NCBI RefSeq assembly: GCF_035514885.1
Contig: NZ_DATJCH010000022.1
Coordinates: 77,272-141,271 of the forward strand
DNA length: 64,000 nt
Direction: 5' to 3'
Origin: Albibacterium sp035514885
GTDB taxonomy: Bacteria > Bacteroidota > Bacteroidia > Sphingobacteriales > Sphingobacteriaceae
Below the pieces are notes generated by a model. The model was not told the DNA's origin, did not search any database, and saw only the letters and a program-made list of their open reading frames with translations. Position 1 is the first letter of the stretch. Each line of letters starts with the position of its first letter. The translations under genes and the position numbers were made by a program. This document shows positions 8,188 through 15,925 of the stretch, one piece after another.

Positions 8188-10359
8188 TTATTTTATGAAT
8201 AGTAGTTCTCTGAATTTCGGCAATGGCCAGATAGCATCATCAATTAATAATTCCAACTTATCTACATGATATCTGATCGGATCGAAATATGCTTTAACTT
8301 TCTCATCGTATGCAATTGCTTTCTCCCGGCTATCTTTAATCACATTAGCCTTTTTTCTCTCTTCGATCATCTCATAAACATTCTTTTTAATGAAATTGAT
8401 ATGCTTAGATAACTCTTCAATAATGAGTATTTGGGCCTCATATGAATCTTTATCAAAACCGATATCTTTTAAGCCTTTTACATTATTAATGATATCGGAT
8501 TGGTACTTTATAGCTGATGGAATAATCATATTTGTTACCAATTCACAAATAATACGAGCCTCAATCTGCAGCTTTTTATAATACGTTTCTAAAAGAATCT
8601 CATGTCTTGCATGCGCTTCCCTTTTAGTAAATACACCAGTCGCCTCAAATATCTTTTCGGTCTTTTCTGACACCAAAGAATCTAAAGCTCTAGGAGTAGT
8701 TTTGATATTTTGCAAGCCACGTTTTTCTGCTTCAGCAGCCCACTCTTCGCTATAACCATTGCCCTCAAAGCGGATATTCTTAGATTCCTTAATGTACTTT
8801 TTGATAATTGTTAAAAGGGCTATCTCCTTTTGATCGCCTTTCTTAATCAATTCATCTACATCTGCCTTAAATTTGATCAATTGCTCTGCAACAATCATAT
8901 TCAAAATTGTCATGGGATTAGATGAGTTTGCAGAAGAACCCACTGCTCTTAATTCAAACTTATTTCCTGTAAAAGCAAAGGGCGAAGTACGATTACGGTC
9001 AGTATTATCTAAAAGGATTTGTGGAATCTTTGGAATACTATGCAAGATCTCCGCTTCTTTTATTTTATTGGATATCTTAGATGTTTCAATCTCATCCAAA
9101 ATATCATTTAATTGCTCTCCAAGAAAAATAGATATAATGGCGGGTGGAGCTTCGTTTGCACCTAAGCGATGATCATTACTTACAGATGCAATGGATGCTC
9201 TCAGTAAATCCGCATGCTCATAAATGGCTTTAATAGTGTTCACTAAAAAAGCGAGAAACATTAAGTTATTCTTGGGTGTTTTTCCTGGTGATAACAAATT
9301 CTTACCTGTATCTGTAATCAAGGACCAGTTGTTATGCTTACCTGAACCATTGACACCTGCATATGGTTTTTCGTGTAATAAAACCTTAAAATGATGTCTT
9401 CTGGCTACCTTATCCATCACATCCATTAATAGCTGGTTATGATCGATAGCTAAGTTGATTTCTTCGTAAACTGGGGCACATTCGAATTGTGAAGGTGCAA
9501 CCTCATTATGACGAGTTTTTAGAGGTATGCCCAACTTTAGAGCTTCCGTTTCGAAATCCTGCATGAACGCATAGACCCTTTCAGGAATAGATCCGAAATA
9601 ATGATCTTCTAATTGTTGGCCTTTTGCAGATTCATGTCCGAATAAGGTTCTTCCTGTTAAATATAAATCCGGCCTTGCATTAAATAAAGCAATATCTACA
9701 AGAAAGTACTCCTGTTCTATTCCTAAAGAAGCGCTCACTTTCTTAATATCCTTATCGAAATAATGACAAACGTCTGTAGCAGCCTTATCCATAATAGATA
9801 AAGCTTTTAATAAAGGAGCTTTATAATCTAATGCTTCTCCTGTATATGAAACAAATACAGTTGGAATACACAATGTTTTTCCGAAAATAAAAGCTGGGGA
9901 AGATGGATCCCATGCAGTGTATCCACGAGCCTCGAAAGTGCTCCTGATTCCACCATTAGGAAAACTTGAAGCATCTGGTTCTTGTTGCACTAACGCATTT
10001 CCTGAGAATTTCTCAATAGCATTGCCATCCGAATCAGGCTCAAAAAAAGAGTCATGTTTTTCTGCAGTAGATCCAGTAAGGGGTTGAAACCAGTGAGTGT
10101 AATGCGTAACTCCTTTGCTCATACTCCAAGCCTTCATAGCTGCTGATATTTTATCTGCAACATCTCTACTAATAGAAGGGCCACTTTCTATAGAATTCAA
10201 TACCGTGTCATGATCCTCTTCTGACAGAAAAGCTAACATTTTAGTTTTATTAAAAACATTCGATGCATAAAAGTCTGAAATTTTATCAGATGGCTGTTTA
10301 ATCTCAGGAACTGTCCTTGTTAAGACAGTTTGCAAAGCTTGAACTCTGTTTTTTGTCAT
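8188..10359 (-). CDS. glnN: Glutamine synthetase type III
   Basis: An ATP-dependent enzyme making glutamine from glutamate and ammonia, in the long GSIII form common in Bacteroidota. The start is the ATG at 10359 (MTKNRVQALQTVL), giving 723 residues, the normal length; an upstream extension of 20 codons has no family match. Visible features are KISDFYASNVFN near the N-terminus, the GIEQEYFLVD strand with metal-binding glutamate, TRHNEVAPSQFECAPVYEE, GSGKHNNWS (ATP-binding region), and NRTSPFAFTGNKFE with the RAVGSSANSSNP glutamate-binding segment. The C-terminal third is the GSIII-specific helical tail. It is upstream of amt and likely nitrogen-controlled from the long AT-rich leader at 10360-10842. 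Confidence 0.95.
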   Translation of the reverse strand: MTKNRVQALQTVLTRTVPEIKQPSDKISDFYASNVFNKTKMLAFLSEEDHDTVLNSIESGPSISRDVADKISAAMKAWSMSKGVTHYTHWFQPLTGSTAEKHDSFFEPDSDGNAIEKFSGNALVQQEPDASSFPNGGIRSTFEARGYTAWDPSSPAFIFGKTLCIPTVFVSYTGEALDYKAPLLKALSIMDKAATDVCHYFDKDIKKVSASLGIEQEYFLVDIALFNARPDLYLTGRTLFGHESAKGQQLEDHYFGSIPERVYAFMQDFETEALKLGIPLKTRHNEVAPSQFECAPVYEEINLAIDHNQLLMDVMDKVARRHHFKVLLHEKPYAGVNGSGKHNNWSLITDTGKNLLSPGKTPKNNLMFLAFLVNTIKAIYEHADLLRASIASVSNDHRLGANEAPPAIISIFLGEQLNDILDEIETSKISNKIKEAEILHSIPKIPQILLDNTDRNRTSPFAFTGNKFELRAVGSSANSSNPMTILNMIVAEQLIKFKADVDELIKKGDQKEIALLTIIKKYIKESKNIRFEGNGYSEEWAAEAEKRGLQNIKTTPRALDSLVSEKTEKIFEATGVFTKREAHARHEILLETYYKKLQIEARIICELVTNMIIPSAIKYQSDIINNVKGLKDIGFDKDSYEAQILIIEELSKHINFIKKNVYEMIEERKKANVIKDSREKAIAYDEKVKAYFDPIRYHVDKLELLIDDAIWPLPKFRELLFIK

Positions 10360-10711
10360 TTTACATGTAATTATTAGTAAATATTCTATTATAGTTTGTT
10401 TTTCTTGATAAAAATACACTAAAATATTTTATTTCATAATAATTCTTTAATTAAAATGCATTTTTATCTAAAAATATACAAAATATAGTCTTAAAAACAT
10501 CATATATAATCTAAATCACACATTATTAAACTAAAAAATATTATAAATATGAGCATTCAACAGAATAAAACTCAAAATATTTATAAAAACAAGAAAATTA
10601 TTAAGCACATCCAACCAAAAGCATGTTAAATTGAATTTTAACGATAATATTTACTCAATAAATATCAAAATAAGGCAAAAAGGAAGGAAAGTATAAAAAA
10701 CAGGAAACTGC

Positions 10712-10730
10712 ATTATCAAAAATTGATAAT
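10712..10730. repeat. Inverted repeat (8-bp arms, 3-base loop)
   Basis: ATTATCAA, then AAA, then TTGATAAT. It lies downstream of the minus-strand small ORF ending at 10843 and far upstream of glnN, so it may be a weak terminator or a protein site. It has no T-run after it on either strand. Confidence 0.4.
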
Positions 10731-10793
10731 GGTTAATAAGCAGATAAGCCAAGAAAAGGTTAGTAATGAATCGTCAGATTTTCTCGACCAACT

Positions 10794-10823
10794 TCAATAA
10801 GGCAGGAATCAATAAGGCAGCAA
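10794..10823. repeat. Two tandem 15-bp repeats
   Basis: Copies TCAATAAGGCAGGAA and TCAATAAGGCAGCAA lie back to back and differ at one base; the first four bases of a third copy follow. They sit just past the stop of the small membrane protein gene. No function is evident. Confidence 0.7.
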
Positions 10824-10842
10824 TCAAATTAAAATACTCTAC

Positions 10843-11022
10843 CTATTTATAAAACTTCACCCCGTGTCTACACATGATCCAAAGAGGGATGGAGAGGGCT
10901 ATCCAAGAGATAACGTGCCATAAGCCTAATCCCATTATAGCCGATAATAGTCCGATTGTTGTAAGAACTGCCAAGAGAATAGGCATATTCCAAATTTTAT
11001 TAGAATAGTTTTTAGTTGGCAT
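10843..11022 (-). CDS. Small two-helix membrane protein next to the PepSY gene
   Basis: A 59-residue protein starting at the ATG at 11022, which overlaps the 3' end of the PepSY-TM gene by 11 bases, suggesting translational coupling. After a basic leader (MPTKNYSNKIW) come two hydrophobic segments around LLAVLTTIGLLSAIMGLGLW and ISWIALSIPLWIM. It ends with CRHGVKFYK. I do not recognise a named family. Small membrane proteins in this position commonly accompany PepSY-TM reductase-like proteins in Bacteroidota iron loci, so a partner role is plausible but unproven. Confidence 0.65.
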   Translation of the reverse strand: MPTKNYSNKIWNMPILLAVLTTIGLLSAIMGLGLWHVISWIALSIPLWIMCRHGVKFYK

Positions 11023-12190
11023 TTTCTTCTTCAACTGTTGATAGAGTGAGTGATTCAAAATTATCCAAAACTCGCTTCAACTGAGCAGCTTTGGCTTTAC
11101 GTCGGGCAATCCAAAGATATAGTCCGGAAATCAATACAATAATAGTAGCTAGATCAAATATTACCCATATAATCTTCATTGGAAGACCACCATAATCTCC
11201 GAAGTGAAAAGGTTGAGAAATAAAGATAGTATTCAAGTACCATGGCAGATCTCTCATATCAGTAAACTCTCCGGTCTCAGCATCTATCAGTGCTGGTTTT
11301 ATAATTCTTGAAGTCAAGGGAGTAGTCCCTATCATATAGACTGCATAATGATGACTACTTGAATACAAAGTACCAGGATAAGCCACAAAAGAGACCTCCA
11401 TTTCCGGCGCAGCTTCCCTAGCTTTTTCAAGAGCAGCATCAAGAGAACTTAATTTACCTTCCAATTTAGGTTTATCTTTATATTCAGATACCATTTCGGC
11501 TAACTGTCCAGATCGCCACATCTCCAATGCAGGATCTGCCAATGTATTAATAACACCCGTAATCCCTACAACAAATACCCAAGCTAATGTTACAATTCCT
11601 AGCAAATTGTGCAAATCCAACCATTTCAAACGCTTTGATTTTTCCGTTCTTATCATTCCAAAATCAAAACGCTTCATAATTGGTCCATACAGAACCACGC
11701 CGGAAATAATTGCTACAATAAAAAGAGTCCCCATTAACCCTAAAAAGAGCTTACCTGGAATACCTGCAAGCATTTCTACATGTAGATAATACATTAGCAA
11801 CATAAAAGTCATTTCATTTGGTGGAGCTTCAAGAACTGTAGCAGTTCGTTCATCCATCGTTAAATAATGATCCGCTTCAATAGGAGCTTCAGATGAATCA
11901 GCTAATGTAACAAACATCTGATTTGGATGGTGTTCCGGATCCCAAAAGATATACTTTGCTTCTTTTCCAGGAATATGCTCCATAGCTTTTTGAAGTACAG
12001 CATCTTTTGAAAATTCTGGAGATTCGGCAGGGAGCTCAGAAAGTTCTATTTCGTCTTCTAAGAGATGATCGATTTCTTCTGTAAATATCAAAGGTAGTCC
12101 AGTAATACACAACATCAAAAGAAATACAGTACATATCAAGCTTGTCCATTTATGAATATCAAACCATCTTTTTATTGTTTTAGCTTTCAT
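11012..12190 (-). CDS. PepSY-associated TM protein, XusC-like (iron-regulated inner-membrane protein)
   Basis: A 392-residue inner-membrane protein with four main helices and two periplasmic PepSY-like segments. The first helix is preceded by RWFDIHKWTSL and a middle helix by LKWLDLHNLLGI; these paired histidines are the hallmark of the family and could bind haem or metal. Relatives include PiuB/FpvG and XusC, which take part in reductive release of iron from siderophores. In the XusABC system the TonB receptor, the DUF4374 lipoprotein and the PepSY protein are adjacent. Here the first two are 40 kb away (50.7-54.6 kb) but share the same promoter dyads, two of which lie at 12265-12307. The electron-transfer role is inferred from the family. 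Confidence 0.85.
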   Translation of the reverse strand: MKAKTIKRWFDIHKWTSLICTVFLLMLCITGLPLIFTEEIDHLLEDEIELSELPAESPEFSKDAVLQKAMEHIPGKEAKYIFWDPEHHPNQMFVTLADSSEAPIEADHYLTMDERTATVLEAPPNEMTFMLLMYYLHVEMLAGIPGKLFLGLMGTLFIVAIISGVVLYGPIMKRFDFGMIRTEKSKRLKWLDLHNLLGIVTLAWVFVVGITGVINTLADPALEMWRSGQLAEMVSEYKDKPKLEGKLSSLDAALEKAREAAPEMEVSFVAYPGTLYSSSHHYAVYMIGTTPLTSRIIKPALIDAETGEFTDMRDLPWYLNTIFISQPFHFGDYGGLPMKIIWVIFDLATIIVLISGLYLWIARRKAKAAQLKRVLDNFESLTLSTVEEENAN

Positions 12191-12264
12191 AGGTACTTGA
12201 ATGAATGATAATATGTTTCTTATTGGTTTTGTGAACTAGCTAGCCTAACGCCACAAATGTATTA

Positions 12265-12307
12265 TTTATAACTATTCTAAACAAGAATTATTTAAAATTA
12301 TTCTAAA
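12265..12307. promoter_or_regulatory. Two candidate iron-type operator dyads upstream of the PepSY gene
   Basis: Site a (12265-12281) pairs at six of eight dyad positions and site b (12291-12307, TTTAAAATTATTCTAAA) at seven of eight. Both contain a perfect right half ATTCTAAA, each within an identical 14-mer ATTCTAAACAAGAA repeated 26 bp apart, i.e. on nearly the same DNA face. They are 75-117 bp before the PepSY start. They resemble the sites between the TonB receptor and the AraC regulator. Confidence 0.55.
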
Positions 12308-12357
12308 CAAGAAGCTAAATCAAAAATCAAAAACCTTTTTCAGCAGTTATCTATTCC

Positions 12358-12963
12358 CTATTCTTCAATTAACTGATTAACAAAGTCTTTAAATTCTGCA
12401 TTGGAGAAATCACCCATTCCTTCATGTTTAAAAACTACTTGTCCATATTTATTAAGAACTAACGTAGTTGGTATCGCTCCCCCCATATATGATGAAGGTA
12501 TGGGGCTCGCTGGTGTATAAACAGGCAAATCAAATTTTCTCTTATCCATAAATTTTTGAGATTTGATTGGGTCATTATCGACATCAACCATCATAAACAT
12601 AACATTCTCATTATCTCTAAAACTTGAATAAAGTTTATTAATAGTTGGCATTTCAGCGATACAAGGAGGACACCATGTTGCCCAAAAATTGATAAAGACT
12701 ACCTTTCCTTTTTGGTCGGAAAGTTCAATAACCTCATCATTCATATTTTTAAATAGTATTTCCCGGTTATGAGTAGCTGTATTGATTTCTGCAGCCACCT
12801 CTACTGTTGGCCCATCAGGTATGCTTGGTTGAAATAACCCAATTTTCATTAGGTTTTGCATGACAACTCCTTTAAAACTGGGACTAAATAGCATAGCTAA
12901 TACAAAAACTACAAGAATTCCGGTAAAAAAATTTGATAGGGATATTTTATTTCTTAAACTCAT
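12358..12963 (-). CDS. TlpA/ResA-like thioredoxin-fold protein
   Basis: A membrane-anchored periplasmic thiol-disulfide protein. After a single N-terminal helix (around FFTGILVVFVLAML) comes a TlpA-like domain with the strand GKVVFINFWATWCPPC, the WCPPC active site, and a cis-proline segment near SYMGGAIPTTLVLNKYG. Such proteins reduce cytochrome c cysteines or other periplasmic disulfides. I chose the ATG at 12963 (MSLRNK...), but in-frame ATGs at 12975 and 12993 are also possible. It lies upstream of the PepSY gene on the same strand with 167 bp between them that hold the operator dyads, so it is probably a separate unit. Confidence 0.85.
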   Translation of the reverse strand: MSLRNKISLSNFFTGILVVFVLAMLFSPSFKGVVMQNLMKIGLFQPSIPDGPTVEVAAEINTATHNREILFKNMNDEVIELSDQKGKVVFINFWATWCPPCIAEMPTINKLYSSFRDNENVMFMMVDVDNDPIKSQKFMDKRKFDLPVYTPASPIPSSYMGGAIPTTLVLNKYGQVVFKHEGMGDFSNAEFKDFVNQLIEE

Positions 12964-13065
12964 TACTGTGTGCATTATATAATTAAATATCATTACAAGA
13001 GAGAAACACTCTTAGGTTTAATTCATTATTCTTAAATAGTAAAATGGAGAAATAACGAGAAGGTA

Positions 13066-13458
13066 TTATATAAGGATAGATCTATTTTTTAAAAACAACG
13101 CTATATTATCAAGAAAAAACGGATCTCGATACTCAATGAAAAAACCTTGCCGTGTATTTAATATTGAGGCAAATAGATATATATTTAATAATGTTAAAAT
13201 AAAAGGAAGTGGCAAACTGTTATTATTATCCAGCTTGGATATATCTAATAAAGTAGCCTGAGTTATTCTCCCTTCAAGAGGACAGGTACTAACAAAAGCA
13301 CTCGCATTACCTGACTGTTGCAAAGTTCTCTCAATTGAAAAAGAAGCACTTGTTAACAAACTCCTGACCGGACACGTATTTACCATCATAAAAAAAAGAC
13401 AAAGCAAGAGCACTGCTGCTTTAATCTGATTGTATAAAGATGGAAGATGCTTGTTCAT
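13066..13458 (-). CDS. Unknown small protein with one helix and two CP motifs
   Basis: Starting at the ATG at 13458 the product is 130 residues. It has a hydrophobic helix (AAVLLLCLFFMM) followed directly by NTCPVRSLL, then a polar stretch, STCPLEG, a second hydrophobic segment (LPFILTLLNIYLFASIL) and a basic tail. The two Cys-Pro pairs on the outer side of the first helix are the only notable motif. I do not recognise the family. It is upstream of the TlpA-like thioredoxin on the same strand, 103 bp away, so the cysteines may be substrates of that protein; this is speculation. Confidence 0.6.
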   Translation of the reverse strand: MNKHLPSLYNQIKAAVLLLCLFFMMVNTCPVRSLLTSASFSIERTLQQSGNASAFVSTCPLEGRITQATLLDISKLDNNNSLPLPFILTLLNIYLFASILNTRQGFFIEYRDPFFLDNIALFLKNRSILI

Positions 13459-13607
13459 TGTCCAATATAATATATCATACAAATCTAATTAATAAATAAC
13501 ATTTAAGTCATAATGCCATCAATTTGATACATTCGGACAAGAATCATTCAAATGTTATAATTCATTATATTTGAGTTAGGGAACTTAACAAAGCGTCAAT
13601 CCAAGAT

Positions 13608-13982
13608 ATGAACAGAACTTTCTCAACAATTGAACAATATATTGAAAGCTTTGAAAATGAAAAGCAGAGCATCCTATGGGAAATCCTTCATATCATTCGG
13701 CATGTGGCACCACTTGATACGATAGAGACCATTAGTTATATGATGCCAACATTTCGTTATAATGGCAATCTAATTCACTTTGCTTTATTCAAAAACCATT
13801 TAGGTGTGTATCCTGGTCCCGATGCTATCATACACTTCGAGTCTGAATTACAAATTTACAAAACAAGCAAAGGTGCTATTCAGTTCCCGTTAGATAAGAC
13901 TCTTCCTAAAAGGCTGATAGAAGATATCGTACTTTATAATGCTAATAAGGAAAAAGATAAAAAAAGCGGAAAAATAACTTGA
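13608..13982 (+). CDS. DUF1801 (YdhG-like) family protein
   Basis: A 124-residue cytosolic protein. The N-terminal FSTIEQYIESF and the core ETISYMMPTFRYNG, LIHFALFKNHLGVYPGPDAI and KGAIQFPLDK..P match the DUF1801 fold, a small antiparallel beta-sheet protein family that includes the so-called frataxin-like iron chaperones. The molecular job is not established. It precedes an ABC transporter gene pair on the same strand by 53 bp and could be in the same unit. Confidence 0.85.
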   Translation: MNRTFSTIEQYIESFENEKQSILWEILHIIRHVAPLDTIETISYMMPTFRYNGNLIHFALFKNHLGVYPGPDAIIHFESELQIYKTSKGAIQFPLDKTLPKRLIEDIVLYNANKEKDKKSGKIT

Positions 13983-14035
13983 GTATGAACACTTGCTTAT
14001 TTTAGAAAAATACAACCAAAATAAACCTTAATATT

Positions 14036-14683
14036 TTGCTAAGCTTAACCAATATCAATAAAAAATACGGTAGCCATGAAGTTTTAAATTTCGACGAATG
14101 GAAAATTGGACAAGGGGTTCACTGGTTGAAAGGAGGTAATGGAACTGGAAAGTCCACCTTATTCCGCATTATATCTGGCCAATCACCCTTTAGAGGTGAA
14201 GTAGAATTAAATGAAATCAACTTAAAAAAACAACCCATACTATTCCGTTCAAAAATCAGCTTTGCTGAGGCTGAGCCACAATATCCTTTATTCATAAAAG
14301 GAAAAGAGCTCATTGAATTTTACCAAGAAACGCGTAAATCTGAAAAAAAAGAAGTAGAATATCTTACTGATTACTTCGAAATGACAGCTTTCTTGGATAA
14401 TAAAATAGGTGGTTATTCGAGTGGAATGCTGAAAAAGCTATCATTAATCTGTGCTTTTTTAGGTAAAGCTGATCTTTACATTTTAGATGAACCTTTAATC
14501 ACAATCGATGCTACATCATCAGAAAAGCTTTACTATTTAATTAAAACAAAAGCTTCTAAAGGAAATAGCTTTTTAATATCCTCGCATCAGGAAATAAACC
14601 AGGTAAAATTACCTTTGAATACTGTATTTCAAATCATTGATAAACAAATTGTTGCTACACATGCTGAAGTTACTAATCAATAG
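14036..14683 (+). CDS. ABC transporter ATP-binding protein (TTG start)
   Basis: A 215-residue ATPase with a Walker A loop in the form GGNGTGKSTL, a signature motif GGYSSGMLKKLSL, Walker B LYILDEPL, and a switch His in SSHQEI. The family start MLSLTNINKKYG is encoded from a TTG codon at 14036; the same frame has a stop just upstream (TAG at 14003) and no ATG, so a non-ATG start is needed. The glutamate after Walker B is present. The gene overlaps the membrane protein gene that follows by 23 bases, so they form an export-type ABC unit with unknown substrate. Confidence 0.85.
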   Translation: MLSLTNINKKYGSHEVLNFDEWKIGQGVHWLKGGNGTGKSTLFRIISGQSPFRGEVELNEINLKKQPILFRSKISFAEAEPQYPLFIKGKELIEFYQETRKSEKKEVEYLTDYFEMTAFLDNKIGGYSSGMLKKLSLICAFLGKADLYILDEPLITIDATSSEKLYYLIKTKASKGNSFLISSHQEINQVKLPLNTVFQIIDKQIVATHAEVTNQ

Positions 14684-15755
14684 TTTATCAAAGGAATTCT
14701 ACAAGCAGCATGCAGGATTATTTCTTATAGGGTTTTATATTCTGTTTGGCATGGTTGATTCATCTCAACCAATTGTATATCAGCAATCCTTATTATTAAT
14801 AAGCCTCTCTTCCCCTCTTGGAATGGTACTTGTGTTTATCTCTTGGTTTTTATATGGAGGGAAGGCTCATTTCTTTATCTCTCAAAGGTTGAAATTGCAC
14901 CAATACAATTTCATAAAAGAAACAGGTTCTCTAAAAAGAAATACTCAATTAAAGCTCTGGTTAAAACTCTATTCGGTCATTCTTTTACCAATTTTCATCT
15001 ATGTTATTCTACTTATTATAATCGGATTAAAATTCAAGTATTATAATAGTGTAATCAGTATTATCGTTGTTTTCCTCACTTTATTTCTTGGATTAGCTTG
15101 GCTTAGATTTCATTCTATCACTTTTGGCTTTCTCAAACAAGAGAGCAGATGGTTGAATATTAGCCTTAAAATTAAAAAACCATTTTTTAGCTGGCCAATA
15201 TTTTATCTTTTCACTGAGCAGCTATTAATGCTATTTGTGTGCAAAATCATCTCTGCTATTCTATTTAAAGGCGTTTTATGGATGTTTGCGGATGTAGGGA
15301 ACGATATCAAAGTATTACTTACCGCGCTATTGGCATCTGTAATATGTCACTCGATTCTAGTAGTCAACTTATTGAAATTTGAAACTGAGCAATTAAGCTT
15401 CTGTAGAAGTTTACCCATTAAAACCAGTAATAAAATATGGAATTGGCTTTTGATTTTCACGATCATTTTAATTCCAGAATGGGTATTTTTTACAATAGCT
15501 GCCAACTATAACCTATACATAATCGCTAGTGGTTATTCATTCGGACTTTCAGCCTTACTTTTCTTTATAACTATACTATTTATGATGAAATTAAATACAT
15601 CAAGTTATTTAAAGTTCTTACTATTTTTCTTTTTCATAGTTTTGTATATAATATTAGGCAACTACTATATTCAACTCACCGTTTTAATGATCAGTTACTC
15701 ATTACTCTTTTACATTTTCTGGTTTAACAAAATTGATTTAAGAGAGGTAAAATAA
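14661..15755 (+). CDS. Multi-pass membrane protein, putative ABC permease
   Basis: A 364-residue very hydrophobic protein with 8-10 likely membrane helices. The ATG at 14661 (MLKLLINSLSKEF) is chosen; it overlaps the ABC ATPase gene by 23 bases. I see no named permease motif. The order ATPase then unknown permease, and the reading-frame overlap, make it the partner of the ATPase. Its size and helix number resemble the ABC-2-type export permeases, but without detectable signature. Transcription ends at the hairpin at 15876-15903. Confidence 0.75.
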   Translation: MLKLLINSLSKEFYKQHAGLFLIGFYILFGMVDSSQPIVYQQSLLLISLSSPLGMVLVFISWFLYGGKAHFFISQRLKLHQYNFIKETGSLKRNTQLKLWLKLYSVILLPIFIYVILLIIIGLKFKYYNSVISIIVVFLTLFLGLAWLRFHSITFGFLKQESRWLNISLKIKKPFFSWPIFYLFTEQLLMLFVCKIISAILFKGVLWMFADVGNDIKVLLTALLASVICHSILVVNLLKFETEQLSFCRSLPIKTSNKIWNWLLIFTIILIPEWVFFTIAANYNLYIIASGYSFGLSALLFFITILFMMKLNTSSYLKFLLFFFFIVLYIILGNYYIQLTVLMISYSLLFYIFWFNKIDLREVK

Positions 15756-15875
15756 CACTAAGACCCAGATTCTATCCCCATAAAATTTTGTCGGTATAAC
15801 ATCCAAGAAAAAGGACTTATCAGAAGCCTACAAAAGAGATTGATTAACAAGAATAAGAACAAATACATTAAACAA

Positions 15876-15903
15876 AAGAAACCCCACTAATGTGAGGTTT
15901 CTT
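15876..15903. terminator. Bidirectional terminator between the ABC permease and actP
   Basis: Arms of 12 bases (AAGAAACCCCAC and GTGAGGTTTCTT) around a short loop, with one C.A mismatch in the plus RNA that becomes G.U in the minus RNA. It lies between the converging ABC permease and actP genes. Confidence 0.8.
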
Positions 15904-15925
15904 CTTAAATTAAATCAATTTCCTA

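Larger units (their letters stand above)
10360..10842. other. Long AT-rich intergenic region upstream of glnN
   Basis: A 483-bp stretch without a convincing gene. It must hold the glnN promoter. I see an 8-bp perfect inverted repeat, ATTATCAA/TTGATAAT, with a 3-base loop at 10712-10730, and two near-identical 15-bp tandem copies at 10794-10823. The only plus-strand start worth naming gives about 26 codons from 10549 and has no recognisable product. Confidence 0.6.

Noticed and set aside
10549..10629. A short plus-strand ORF upstream of glnN
   Set aside because: About 26 lysine/asparagine-rich codons, as expected from AT-rich noncoding DNA.
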